A stretch of DNA of 64,000 nt from Cellvibrio sp. PSBB006 (GTDB taxonomy: Bacteria > Pseudomonadota > Gammaproteobacteria > Pseudomonadales > Cellvibrionaceae): positions 5,020,001-5,084,000 of the forward strand of contig NZ_CP021382.1 in NCBI RefSeq assembly GCF_002162135.1. The letters are read 5' to 3'. Shown here piece after piece: positions 17,495 to 26,848 of the stretch (positions are counted from its first letter, which is position 1; the number at the start of each line of letters is the position of its first letter). The translations under genes and the position numbers were made by a program. A model generated the notes under the pieces. That model was not told the origin of the DNA. It worked only from the letters and a program-made list of their open reading frames with translations, and made no database searches.

Positions 17495-18208
17495 ATGTAT
17501 CAACAGTCGACTGCGCAGCTACATGAGCATTTTTGCTACCGGGTAGATCGAGTGGGGCAGGAGGGTGAACCTGTCCTGGTGATTGATAGTTTTCTCGCAA
17601 ACGCTGAAAGCCTGGTGGATTATGTCGCCCGTTTTGGTCAATTTCGATTGGCGGGTCCGGGCTATCCCGGGGTGCGTTCGCCAGCACCAGATAAATATCT
17701 GTCTGCGTTTCGCCAGTTGCTTGGTGATTTGATTTATCGCACTTTCAATTTGAACGAAGCGCTTATCACTGGCGCTCAAGCAGATTTTTCTATGGTCACG
17801 ACACCGCCAGAGCATCTGAGGCTTCCACATCGTATTCCACATTATGATTCCAACAAGCGTCCTGAGTTAGCCGCCGTGCATTTTCTGTGTGCCGGGAAGC
17901 AAGGTGGCACAGCGTTTTATCGACACCGACGCACCGGGTATGAATTTGTCGATGATAAACGCCTTGCGCATTATCGAGAGACCTTGGAGTCAGAGGTAAA
18001 ACAACAAGGCGAACTGCCTGCCCGTTATATGAATGGCAGCAACAATTTGTTTGAACAGATAGCGGCGTATGATGCGGTATTCAACCGTATCCTCATCTAT
18101 CCTTGCACCAGCCTCCACTCCGGCAATATCCCCGAAGATTTTGCCTTTAACCCTGATCCGCGCAGCGGACGTTTGTCCATTAACACGTTTATTTTTTGTC
18201 GGGATTAA
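17495..18208 (+). CDS. DUF6445 family protein, oxygenase-like
   Basis: 237 residues. The core PHRIPHYDSNKRPELAAVHFLC, GGTAFYRHRRTG and the late CTSLHSGNIP segment have the His-x-Asp ... His spacing of 2-oxoglutarate/Fe(II) oxygenases, with H in IPHYD and a distal H in LHSG as likely ligands. I associate the sequence with DUF6445, usually found beside tryptophan halogenase and SapC-type genes in TonB-receptor loci of xanthomonads and cellvibrios. No halogenase is present here; the nearest TonB receptor is 2.6 kb upstream. It ends 22 nt before hrpB in the same direction. Substrate unknown. Confidence 0.75.
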   Translation: MYQQSTAQLHEHFCYRVDRVGQEGEPVLVIDSFLANAESLVDYVARFGQFRLAGPGYPGVRSPAPDKYLSAFRQLLGDLIYRTFNLNEALITGAQADFSMVTTPPEHLRLPHRIPHYDSNKRPELAAVHFLCAGKQGGTAFYRHRRTGYEFVDDKRLAHYRETLESEVKQQGELPARYMNGSNNLFEQIAAYDAVFNRILIYPCTSLHSGNIPEDFAFNPDPRSGRLSINTFIFCRD

Positions 18209-18233
18209 TTCCGCCTTATTGCATGGCCTGATG

Positions 18234-20648
18234 ATGAATTTGCCTGAATTACCTTTAAGTCTTTACCGCGAATCCTTTATGGAAAGCCTTCAGGCGGGAA
18301 CGCTGCTGCTTGAGGCGGAGCCCGGGGCAGGTAAATCGACGCTCGCGCCTTTGTGGGTGCTGGATGCTGTACTCGATGGGCAATCAGTGTGGGTGGTTCA
18401 GCCACGGGTGCTGGCTGCCCAGGCGTTGGCCAATCGTTTAGCCGGATTGCTGGGTGAATCTCCCGGCGAGACCGTCGGTTATCAAGTTCCTTATGACAAC
18501 CGCAGTAGCGCGAAGACGCGGTTATTGTTGATGACGCCGGGAATTTTGTTGCAGCATCTTTTGCGCAATCCGCTGCTCGACGGTGTGGGGGTTGTCATGC
18601 TCGATGAAATTCACGAGCGTGCCGTCAATCAAGATCTCGCCTGGGCATTGTTACAGGAGGTGCAGATTCTGCGTGATGATCTGCAACTGGTGTTGATGAG
18701 TGCAACGCCGGACCCCGGCTTGCAACGTCAGATTCCCCAGCGTTTATTTGCCCCCGGTCGCTGTTTTCCGGTGACAACGGAATTTCTGTCCCCTAAACAA
18801 AATGCCTACGGCCAGGCAGAAAAACTTGACGATCATTTACTGCGCGCCTTGCAGTCTTGTCCCGATTGGCAGCAGCAAACCACATTGGTTTTTTTACCGG
18901 GTTGGCGTGATATTGAAGCCTGCGCGCAAGCTGTCTTGCACCGTTACCCGAACCACAGGATTGTGCGTCTTCACAGTCGTGTCACGGCGCAGGAACAGTT
19001 GCAAGCGCTTGATCCTGCGCAGGGTGTGCGCCTGATTCTTGCCACCAATATTGCTGAAACGTCGCTGACCATTGCGGATGTGACATTGGTGATTGATTCC
19101 GGCCTGGTGCGCCGCGCCGAGTACGAGCAGCGAACGGGTATCACGCGTTTGCGCACGGCGCGTATCAGTCAGGCCAGTGCAGACCAGCGGCGCGGGCGGG
19201 CAGGGCGGGTTCAGGCGGGCCACTGCATTCGTTTATGGTCTCAGGACCAGCCATTGGCACCGGCTGACTTGCCGGAGATTCGCACCACCGATTATGTCCC
19301 GTTAGTGTTGCGCCTGGCCCATTGGGGAAGTGGGGCAGATCAATTGAACTGGCTTGAATCACCGAATCATTTGGCGATGGTACAGGCGCAACAACAGTTG
19401 CACTCCTGGCACCTGCTTGATGTACACGGCAAAGTCACCGTGGCCGGCGAACAGGTCAGCGAGCTGGGCACGCATCCTCGTATCGCCGCCCTTTTGCAGT
19501 CGATGGTTCATGAAGGCGTATTGCCGGAATCTGCCTTGTTGCTCGCACTTGCTTTGCATTTTGAATTAAATCCTGCCGCAGACATGCCAAGCTGGTTGGC
19601 GGAATCTGCGCAGGAACTGCAACGACAAGCGCATTGGCGTTTGCGAAGAAAACGTTGGCTTGCCGTGCTCCATGCGCAGGTAAAACCGCAATCAGTTTTG
19701 CCAGCACAGCAACTGGCGTTGTCCTTCAGTGATCGCATTGGTTTTCGGCAGGATTCAGGCCGTTATCGCTTGAATTCAGGCATCAGTGTCGAACCTACAC
19801 ACGCCCTGAATACTGCCTGGGCGATTTTTCCGGTTATTCAACCGCGTGCAAAAGGCCACGCTGGTTTGGGGCTCGAATTGACCTTGACGGCCGAGCAGCA
19901 ACGCCAACTGAGTCAACGTCAGAGTTATCTTGTTTTTAAACAGAATCAATGGCAACGCCAGTCGCTATGGAAGATGGGCGGTGTGGTTATTGCTGAGCAA
20001 ACCGATGTTATCGCCAATGATGAACTGGCGCCTGCATTGCTTGAGCATGTGCAAACAATCGTCGCGGAAAAAGGCTTGCAAGGTTTAACATGGTCTGCCA
20101 ATGCAGAGCGACTGTTGCAGAGTGCAAGGTTGATTGCACGCTATGATCTGCTGACTCTTCCACCGCTGGACGACGCCAGTCTGGTTAGTCAACTTGCGTC
20201 GTGGCTGCAGCCTTTTTTAACGGCTCAAACGCAGCTGGACGCATTGCCCTGGCGTGCCGGGCTTGAGTTCTATCTCGGTTATGAACATTGCCAGAAAATT
20301 CAGGCCATCCTGCCTGAGACAATCCAATTGCCCAGCGGTCGGCATGTGAACCTGACATTCGCTGCCGATGCTACACCGGAAATATCCGCCAAGTTACAAG
20401 AATTTTTTGGCTGCAGCGATCTGCGCCTGGCAGACGGCCGTATACCTTTACGTATTCATTTGCTATCGCCAAATGGCAGTTCTCTGGCCATTACGACTGA
20501 TCTGGCCTCGTTCTGGCGACAGGCTTATCCGGACGTGAAAAAAGAAATGCGCGGTCGCTATCCTCGTCATCCCTGGCCGGATAATCCGTTCGACCATGTG
20601 GCAACGGCGCTCACAAAAAAACGATTGCAGCATAATCCGCCGTCGTGA
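18234..20648 (+). CDS. hrpB: ATP-dependent RNA helicase HrpB
   Basis: DEAH-box helicase of about 804 residues, close to the family norm. Motif I GAGKST, motif II DEIH (LDEIHERAVNQD), motif III SAT (LMSATPD), motif V region ATNIAETSLTIADVTLVIDSG and motif VI QRRGRAGRVQAGHCIRLW are all visible. HrpB-specific C-terminal HA2 and HrpB domains follow, ending with the characteristic RYPRHPWPDNPF. Its cellular substrate is poorly known. Start choice: ATG pair at 18231/18234 where the family N terminus (LPLSLYRESFMESL) begins; an open frame reaching back into the preceding gene is rejected. There is no strong ribosome site, so coupling with the preceding gene is possible. Confidence 0.95.
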   Translation: MNLPELPLSLYRESFMESLQAGTLLLEAEPGAGKSTLAPLWVLDAVLDGQSVWVVQPRVLAAQALANRLAGLLGESPGETVGYQVPYDNRSSAKTRLLLMTPGILLQHLLRNPLLDGVGVVMLDEIHERAVNQDLAWALLQEVQILRDDLQLVLMSATPDPGLQRQIPQRLFAPGRCFPVTTEFLSPKQNAYGQAEKLDDHLLRALQSCPDWQQQTTLVFLPGWRDIEACAQAVLHRYPNHRIVRLHSRVTAQEQLQALDPAQGVRLILATNIAETSLTIADVTLVIDSGLVRRAEYEQRTGITRLRTARISQASADQRRGRAGRVQAGHCIRLWSQDQPLAPADLPEIRTTDYVPLVLRLAHWGSGADQLNWLESPNHLAMVQAQQQLHSWHLLDVHGKVTVAGEQVSELGTHPRIAALLQSMVHEGVLPESALLLALALHFELNPAADMPSWLAESAQELQRQAHWRLRRKRWLAVLHAQVKPQSVLPAQQLALSFSDRIGFRQDSGRYRLNSGISVEPTHALNTAWAIFPVIQPRAKGHAGLGLELTLTAEQQRQLSQRQSYLVFKQNQWQRQSLWKMGGVVIAEQTDVIANDELAPALLEHVQTIVAEKGLQGLTWSANAERLLQSARLIARYDLLTLPPLDDASLVSQLASWLQPFLTAQTQLDALPWRAGLEFYLGYEHCQKIQAILPETIQLPSGRHVNLTFAADATPEISAKLQEFFGCSDLRLADGRIPLRIHLLSPNGSSLAITTDLASFWRQAYPDVKKEMRGRYPRHPWPDNPFDHVATALTKKRLQHNPPS

Positions 20649-20660
20649 AGTTGGCGGATT
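20634..20660 (+). terminator. Hairpin at hrpB stop
   Basis: AATCCGCC and GGCGGATT form an 8-bp stem with an 11-nt loop that spans the stop codon. The tail (tatccttatg) is only moderately T-rich. Confidence 0.4.
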
Positions 20661-20814
20661 TATCCTTATGTCTATCGTCTATGTTCGTTAGGGCACTTAT
20701 CGCTTAAATTGCTGTGGATCTCTCACTCCGGCGAGCTAAACTTGGCTATACTTTAAAGCGTTTCTGCGCGATATCTGACTTGGGGCTTGAATCTGTTTAT
20801 CGACAGGTGATGGG

Positions 20815-21450
20815 ATGAAAAAAATCGCTGCGGCTTTTATCAGTTGCCTTGCTGCCTTCGCCCATGCGGATGACATGTCCTATTGGAATGATACGTTATC
20901 CGCAGAAGACGTCGCTTATTTTGATGAGATGTTGCGCGTCGACTCCTCCACTACCCCTGTTATGTCCTCTCCTGAAATCAACGCTGAATGGCGCTTGATC
21001 AGCCATCCACAACCTTCCGTTGAAGTTGGTTCACGTTACGCATTATCCGTTGTTGAGGTTGCTTATCCCGGGCAATATAGCGACGTCGTCTATAGCTTCA
21101 CCGAGAAAAACCTTAACGATAATCTCGCGGTATTTCTGCAAGTCAGTCACACTGAAAACAATGCTGCCCTGAGCCATGAATATATTGGTACCGGTATCCT
21201 GGTGAACAATCGGTGGCGCGCCGGCGACGGCATTGGTTTGGGTATTGCCCACGCTCGTTCCAGTGATCTTCAACAACATATTTATCCGGACTGGGAATCC
21301 GCGGAGATGGCCTGGGAGTTAAGTTATTTTGGCCATCTGCTCAATCGGCTGAACGCTCAAACCAGTGTGTATTACATCCAGCATCCTGTCCAGAATGTCG
21401 AAATCAGTGACTCCATTGCGGCGCAGCTGCGTGTGCATTTCAAATTCTGA
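20815..21450 (+). CDS. Small OprB-like outer-membrane protein
   Basis: 211 residues with a signal peptide (MKKIAAAFISCLAAFAHA, cleavage before DD). The C-terminal part, NRWRAGDGIGLGIAHARSS, then ESAEMAWELSYFGHLLNRLNAQTSVYYIQHPV and final HFKF, follows the pattern of the last strands of carbohydrate porins of the OprB family and ends in the aromatic residue used for outer-membrane barrel insertion. OprB porins are about twice as long, so this is either a reduced barrel or a shortened relic that keeps a signal sequence. It stands alone, with its own upstream region. Confidence 0.65.
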   Translation: MKKIAAAFISCLAAFAHADDMSYWNDTLSAEDVAYFDEMLRVDSSTTPVMSSPEINAEWRLISHPQPSVEVGSRYALSVVEVAYPGQYSDVVYSFTEKNLNDNLAVFLQVSHTENNAALSHEYIGTGILVNNRWRAGDGIGLGIAHARSSDLQQHIYPDWESAEMAWELSYFGHLLNRLNAQTSVYYIQHPVQNVEISDSIAAQLRVHFKF

Positions 21451-21876
21451 TAGCGGTTTCCAACCGTTCTTTAATATAAATTTTCTTTTTTCTGAACATA
21501 TTTCTTTGAAAGAGAATATGGCGCATCACTTTTCTTTCTGCCAAATTTAACCTGACTTTTCAGCATCGTTGTACCTGATGCTTGAAATGGTCATGGTGAA
21601 CGTGTAAATGTAACGTCACGCGCTGCCGTCATTTTTTCTCGCGCTGAGTGCCCTGATTGTTTTTATGAATAAAAATAAGTAGTCAGTCAGGGTCGCGTTG
21701 ATGTGGGAAAAATTTCGCGTTATCAATGAAAAATAATTTTAATGGTTGACAAAGCAGCGAAGGTTTTTGCGCTGGTTTCTTGCCGGATCACGGTTGGTAG
21801 ATGAGCCAGGCTTTGTCATGGAAGCAGCTGTTGATATTGAGTTGACAGCAACCACCTATCCTAAGGAATGTATGCA
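21451..21876. other. Gene-free interval before the CBM2-PKD gene
   Basis: AT-rich 426-nt interval with no supported ORF. A TTGACA (21746-21751) could be a -35 element for the downstream gene, but no matching -10 is seen at 17 nt. A weak AGCATC/GATGCT hairpin lies at 21562-21582. The region presumably holds the promoter of the cellulose-binding protein. Confidence 0.5.
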
Positions 21877-24408
21877 ATGAGAACTCCCTCTCTGGTGCGA
21901 TTATTTTTTTCATCTTGTGTTTTTCTTGGTTTATCGCTTTCAATGACGCAAACATTTGCATTTTCATCAGCATGTAGCAGCTTGTCTTCGGCATGCTGGG
22001 GTGGGCCATCAAGCGCATCAAACTCTTCACGTTCTTCAAGCTCTTCGAGTTTTTCAAATACTTCAAATTATTCAACCTCTACAAGCTATACATCGGCATC
22101 CGCATCTACGTCGGCTTGCGGCATATATTCAACCTCCAGTTCCAGTAGCTCCAGCAACTCATCGGCGGCGAGCGTTCAGTGTGCCATTGCCAATGCTAAC
22201 GCCTGGAATACCGGTTACGACTTTGCGGTTAACGTGACCAACACCGGCACAGAAGCCGTCAGTGCATGGGAGGTTTATATTGCGCTGGGCGAAGGCCATA
22301 CCATCGGTAATACCTGGGGTGCGGATGTCTCGTTGGATGGGCAGATTATCACCGCCGAAAATCTTCAATGGAACGGCACTTTGCAACCGGGCCAGAGCAC
22401 AACATTTGGCATAAACGGCACGCATCCGGGTGCATTTGTCCAGCCGCAATGCATATCAGGCTCCTTACCTAATCGTGCTCCGAGTGCCGGTGTTGAGGTC
22501 GATGTTTACGGCCCTACCGTATTCGTAGATGCGCGAACCTCGACGGACCCTGACGATAATCCATTAACCTACGACATTGATTTTGGCGATGGTGAGGCCA
22601 TTCGCTACAGCAACGCCTGGCATACCTACAGAGCAGCTGGCGATTACACCGTCACAGTGACTGTTTCCGATGGAGAACTGACAGACATTCACACCGACGT
22701 TATTACGGTGACGGAATACACTGGCGGCAATCGCGCGCCGATTGCGATGCTGGCAATAGGGTCTGACCGCGGGCGTATCTATGGCCGAGCCAATGCAGCC
22801 TTCGATGAAGACGGTGATGCACTGACTTATATCTGGGATGTGGGAACCGGTCCCACCACCTCAACCAGCCCTTCCTCGCCGGGCCGTTATGTTAATGGTG
22901 GCGCTTATGTCACGGTGACTGTGAGTGACGGCGAATTAGCCGATACCAAGCAAATGTTTGCACCGGCTAACTGTACTTATTGGTATGACTTCCGCGCATC
23001 GGCTAATTTCGAGTATCACCTGGACAATATGACCGTATATGTCGATGCGCGTGATTCAGAGGCGGCATATAACATTAACTGGACTTTCGGTGATGGCACG
23101 ACGAGCAATGATCTGGTCACGTCGCATACCTATGCTGAACCGGGAATTTATCGCCTGACTCTCTCGGCATCCGGCATTCCATTTTCTGACACTGAAGCGG
23201 TGACTTTGATTGTCGGTGATGTGCAGGATAATGAACCGCCCATTCCCGCGTTGGTTTGCGAAGAATCCACAATGGATTATATCGATGGTCCCGTGACGAC
23301 GTGCGATGTGTCGGGCACGCTTGACCCGGACGGCGATTATCTGACATACATCGTTGATTGGGGGGATGGTTCTTCCAGTGGTGTTGCCTCATACACAAGG
23401 TTCGCTCATCAATACGAAGAGGCAGGTGATTACGTCATTACCTTAACGGTATCAGACACATTGAACACGGTGACTGAGCAATTTAACTGGACATCTTCCG
23501 GGCAAATAGATGAACCCAACGAACCGCCGGTGGCGGCAATTGCCTGTACCGAAGTGGAGCGTGCGGTAGAGCAACCCGATGGATCAAGTGTTGAACAATA
23601 TTTCACGGCGTGCAGTGGTGTAGGAACCGTCGACCCAAATGAAGACGACGATCTGGTGTTTTCCTGGGAGATGGGTGATGGCGCAACCTATGAAACTACG
23701 CGTTCCATTGATACCGTTTTTCATCAATATCAAGTTGCCGGCAGTTACACGGTCACCATGACGGTAAGCGATGGTGAGTTCACCGACACCATCACGCGCG
23801 AGGTAGCGTCCAGTGGTATTGAAATTCCAGACAACAATACACCGCCAACGGCTTGCTTCCGGATTATTCAAAATGCCATCTATCCGCCGCCCTTGAATGC
23901 TACCTTTGACGCGAATTGTTCATCCGATGTTGACGGTGACACCTTGACTTATCAGTGGGAGTTCGGTGATGGCTCTACCGCAACCGGCGTGATTACGTCC
24001 CATCAATTTGCCAATCCCGGACGCTATGAAACCCGCTTGACGGTGAGCGATGGCCGCGCATCGCACTCTACTACTCATACGGGCATTTATGGGGCTGTTG
24101 GCACGGCGCAGTGTGAATATGTTTTGACCAGCGAATGGAGCACGGGTTTTACCGGTGCGGTGCGCATCACCAACGAGGGCGTTGCCCCCTTGAATGGTTG
24201 GCGGGTGGAATGGCAGTACGCGGGCGGTGATCGCATCAGCGGTGCGTGGAATACGCAATTCTCTGGAAATAATCCCTACACGGCCGCCAGCCTCGGTTGG
24301 AATGCAGTAATACAGCCGGGACAAACAGTTGAATTTGGTTTCCAGGGTACCAAGCCTGAGGGAATTGCAGCCGAAGTTCCCACGGTTATGGGTGCAATAT
24401 GTGAGTAG
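21877..24408 (+). CDS. Secreted CBM2-(PKD)6-CBM2 protein without catalytic domain
   Basis: 843 residues. Signal peptide (to about residue 28, ending TFA), poly-serine linker (about 35-97), family-2 carbohydrate-binding module (about 100-193, with W in WNTGYDF, GNTWG and LQWNGTLQPGQS), six PKD-type beta domains (about 202-280, 285-362, 368-447, 452-540, 548-645, 655-738; recurrent DFGDG/WGDGS and YTVTVTVSDGE motifs) and a second CBM2 (about 745-843, NGWRVEWQY ... LGWNAVIQPGQ). No glycoside hydrolase, esterase or LPMO domain is present. PKD domains are spacers or protein contacts. It would bind cellulose or chitin outside the cell, perhaps as an adhesin or bridging scaffold. The ATG at 21877 has TAAGGA at good spacing; ATG 21868 lies too close to it. 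Confidence 0.88.
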   Translation: MRTPSLVRLFFSSCVFLGLSLSMTQTFAFSSACSSLSSACWGGPSSASNSSRSSSSSSFSNTSNYSTSTSYTSASASTSACGIYSTSSSSSSSNSSAASVQCAIANANAWNTGYDFAVNVTNTGTEAVSAWEVYIALGEGHTIGNTWGADVSLDGQIITAENLQWNGTLQPGQSTTFGINGTHPGAFVQPQCISGSLPNRAPSAGVEVDVYGPTVFVDARTSTDPDDNPLTYDIDFGDGEAIRYSNAWHTYRAAGDYTVTVTVSDGELTDIHTDVITVTEYTGGNRAPIAMLAIGSDRGRIYGRANAAFDEDGDALTYIWDVGTGPTTSTSPSSPGRYVNGGAYVTVTVSDGELADTKQMFAPANCTYWYDFRASANFEYHLDNMTVYVDARDSEAAYNINWTFGDGTTSNDLVTSHTYAEPGIYRLTLSASGIPFSDTEAVTLIVGDVQDNEPPIPALVCEESTMDYIDGPVTTCDVSGTLDPDGDYLTYIVDWGDGSSSGVASYTRFAHQYEEAGDYVITLTVSDTLNTVTEQFNWTSSGQIDEPNEPPVAAIACTEVERAVEQPDGSSVEQYFTACSGVGTVDPNEDDDLVFSWEMGDGATYETTRSIDTVFHQYQVAGSYTVTMTVSDGEFTDTITREVASSGIEIPDNNTPPTACFRIIQNAIYPPPLNATFDANCSSDVDGDTLTYQWEFGDGSTATGVITSHQFANPGRYETRLTVSDGRASHSTTHTGIYGAVGTAQCEYVLTSEWSTGFTGAVRITNEGVAPLNGWRVEWQYAGGDRISGAWNTQFSGNNPYTAASLGWNAVIQPGQTVEFGFQGTKPEGIAAEVPTVMGAICE

Positions 24409-24438
24409 TGAATACATGATTTGCAACTAAGCGTAATG

Positions 24439-24468
24439 AAAACCGGCACAAGCAGTGCCGGTTTTTTT
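24439..24468 (+). terminator. Intrinsic terminator of the CBM2-PKD gene
   Basis: ACCGGCAC and GTGCCGGT form an 8-bp stem (11 bp counting A-T pairs) with a 5-nt loop, followed by a seven-T run. It also serves the converging response-regulator gene less well, since the A-run lies on its side. Confidence 0.85.
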
Positions 24469-24497
24469 GTGCATGTGAAACCGCCGGGGTTTATGAA

Positions 24498-25172
24498 TTA
24501 TTGTGGTAGGTCTGGCCGGGGGATTTGTAATTTATAACCCACGCCGTAAACCGAATGAATAATCTCTTCTTCAGTCAGTTGCAGTAATTTTTTTCGTAAT
24601 TTGGTGATATGTGAATCCATGGTTCGGTCATTGACGACGCGGTGATCGTTATAAGCATGTTTCATCAGTTGCTCGCGGGAAACAACGCGTTCCTTGCTGG
24701 CCATCAAGGTTTCCAGCAATCGGTATTCAACCGCTGTGATCTCAACCTGCTGCTCACGAAAACGTACCGATAGGGTCGATTGATCAAGGTAAAAATGTGT
24801 ATCGGCCGTTAAGGGCTGCGTGCGTCGCAATACCGCTTTGACGCGGGCAACCAATTCCCGTGGGCTATAGGGTTTGCAGATATAATCATCAGCACCTAAT
24901 TCGAGGCCCAGCAACCGATCAATTTCTTCGACCTTGGCCGTCATCATGATGATGGGAACTTGCGATACGCGGCGAACTTCCTGGCAAATGCTTAAACCAT
25001 CCTTGCCAGGCAGCATTAGATCCAGCAATACCAGGTCCCAGTGTTCATGGAGGATTTTGTGTAAGGCGATCTGTCCGTCGCCGACGAGGGTTGTGTCGAA
25101 CTCCTGCGCGCGAAGATAATCCTGCACTATCTCGCCCAACTCCGGTTCATCTTCCACGATCAAAATGCGCAT
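24498..25172 (-). CDS. OmpR-family response regulator (BaeR/CpxR type)
   Basis: About 224 residues: receiver domain 1-115 with acidic pair in VEDEPE, acceptor Asp in LVLLDLMLPGKDG and Lys in ICKPYSP; C-terminal winged helix 130-218 with EYRLLETLMASKERVVSREQL and the NDRTMDSHITKLRKKL recognition helix. Sequence is closest to BaeR among the classic regulators, which answer envelope stress. It lies 8 nt downstream of the sensor kinase gene in one operon. Start could be either of two adjacent ATGs (25175 or 25172). Confidence 0.92.
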   Translation of the reverse strand: MRILIVEDEPELGEIVQDYLRAQEFDTTLVGDGQIALHKILHEHWDLVLLDLMLPGKDGLSICQEVRRVSQVPIIMMTAKVEEIDRLLGLELGADDYICKPYSPRELVARVKAVLRRTQPLTADTHFYLDQSTLSVRFREQQVEITAVEYRLLETLMASKERVVSREQLMKHAYNDHRVVNDRTMDSHITKLRKKLLQLTEEEIIHSVYGVGYKLQIPRPDLPQ

Positions 25173-25180
25173 CATAATTA

Positions 25181-26611
25181 TCAGGCTCGTGATATAGGCA
25201 AGGTAACAGTAACGGTTAAACCGCCTAACTGACTGTGGGTAATGTGGATGGTTCCTTCATGCGCCTCAACAATATTGCGACACAATGTCAGGCCTAAACC
25301 GGCACCTCCGGTAGCGCGATTCCGGGAAGATTCAGCACGATATAAACGTTCGAATAATTTTTCATGCAGTGAGTCATCAACGCCCGGCGCGCTGTCATCA
25401 AGAGTAATTAAAAAATGATGTTCTTCACGGTGCATCTGCAATCTGACATTGCCGGGCGCCTGGGTGTAATTGAGGCTGTTTTGTAACAGGTTTAAGAACA
25501 ATTGATGCAAGCGTTGCGGGTCACCAAAAACCGGTGCATCCCCCGGCGGCAAGTGCGCGACAAACGCCAGCCCTGCATTTTCGAAACGTGGCTGCATAAT
25601 GTTCACCAGTTCCTGCAAGAGCTCGTGTAAATCGCAGGCTTGTTTGCGGTATGTCAGGGCGCCGATGTCGGTGAGTGAAAGATCATAAAGGTCATCGACC
25701 AGATTGGTCAGGCGCCGGGTGTGCTGTTGCAGTCGCGCAAGCGCTTTTTGGTCGAGCGCCCGAACGCCGTCCTCCAATGCCTCGATATCCGCTTGCAGAA
25801 CAGCCAAAGGGGTGCGCAACTCGTGGGATATATCGGCGACCCAGCGCCGCCGGGCCTGTTCACTTTGTTGCAGCGAATGACCCAGATCATTGAGGTGTTC
25901 TGCCAGCGTTGTCAGCTCATCTTCACCCTTGAGATGAATTTTGTTGTCATACTGGCCCTGGCTCAGTTGCTTGATATGTTGCACCAGGGCGTGGATGCGT
26001 TTGGTGAGAAAGTGTGACAAGGGCAGGGCGGACAACAACGCAAATAAAAACGCCGCGACGGCAATCAATGCCATGTTGGTAGTCTGGTCGCCGGCAAATT
26101 CGGCATCGTGCAGGTCGCGCAGGGCCGGATTCAACGGCATTCCCAGATAACCGACGGTACGCGAATTAACCTGCAATTTATGGCGATAAATATCGCGGCG
26201 CATGCGCGGATCGCCCGCGACAAGGTTTTGTTCTTTGTCGAGCAACACCACCGCGCGGAACAACGCGCTGACCCGCCGGCTGACGTTAATCGGCGGCGCC
26301 ATCCCGTCGGGCGGGGTGCCGGGTAACGCATCGGGTGGCAAACGCCGGCTCCGGAAATTGTCCATCATAAAAACGGTCAGGTAATCGGGCCAGGCCTCGG
26401 GGTTGCTCCTGAACCAATCCCAATTGCCGTGCTCCTGATAATGTTGTTCCAGCTTTTCAATCAACGGCGCCGCACGGGCAATCTCTTTTTGTTCAATGTA
26501 ATGCCAGAAACCCCGCTCGAAACTGAAACTGAAGAATGCATAGAGCGCACCGGTCAGCACGGCACTGGTAGCTAGTAAGGCGAGGAAGAACTGGGTTCGA
26601 AGTTTAAACAT
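25181..26611 (-). CDS. Sensor histidine kinase (BaeS type)
   Basis: 476-residue inner-membrane kinase. TM1 at about 8-28, periplasmic sensor to about 175, TM2 at about 178-200, HAMP (LTKRIHALVQHIKQLSQGQYDNKI), then DHp with the phospho-His in DISHELRTPLAVLQAD and the HATPase domain with N-box LFLNLLQNSLNYTQ, DDSAPGVDD and GGAGLGLTLCRNIV. The partner is the response regulator just downstream. The periplasmic domain contains an odd proline-rich stretch (LPPDALPGTPPDGMAPP). Signal unknown; an envelope-stress role is inferred from similarity to BaeS. Confidence 0.93.
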   Translation of the reverse strand: MFKLRTQFFLALLATSAVLTGALYAFFSFSFERGFWHYIEQKEIARAAPLIEKLEQHYQEHGNWDWFRSNPEAWPDYLTVFMMDNFRSRRLPPDALPGTPPDGMAPPINVSRRVSALFRAVVLLDKEQNLVAGDPRMRRDIYRHKLQVNSRTVGYLGMPLNPALRDLHDAEFAGDQTTNMALIAVAAFLFALLSALPLSHFLTKRIHALVQHIKQLSQGQYDNKIHLKGEDELTTLAEHLNDLGHSLQQSEQARRRWVADISHELRTPLAVLQADIEALEDGVRALDQKALARLQQHTRRLTNLVDDLYDLSLTDIGALTYRKQACDLHELLQELVNIMQPRFENAGLAFVAHLPPGDAPVFGDPQRLHQLFLNLLQNSLNYTQAPGNVRLQMHREEHHFLITLDDSAPGVDDSLHEKLFERLYRAESSRNRATGGAGLGLTLCRNIVEAHEGTIHITHSQLGGLTVTVTLPISRA

Positions 26612-26848
26612 GCCTGGCTCAATCTTGTTGCCGTCAATTTTGCAGTGTGCACTTATGCAGGGTGTGCGATCAATGGCTGGCCCGCTTCCTGCGGGGCTAA
26701 TTGAATATTAACCCCCTATGATTCTGCGAGTTAAGATGGCGCGTCTTTTCAGGTTTATTCATCCGCGGTTTGTTTTGAGCGCAAATTACGCCATTTATTT
26801 TGCGTATTTCGCGTTGTTAGGTTTGCGCGCGACGCAGAAAATGGCGAA

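Noticed and set aside
18069..18231. Longer HrpB start inside the preceding gene
   Set aside because: The added residues are a shadow of the DUF6445-type reading frame and do not fit the HrpB N terminus.
22000..22170. Serine-codon-rich stretch as a DNA tandem repeat
   Set aside because: It is an irregular poly-serine linker encoded by mixed codons, common in secreted cellulose-binding proteins.
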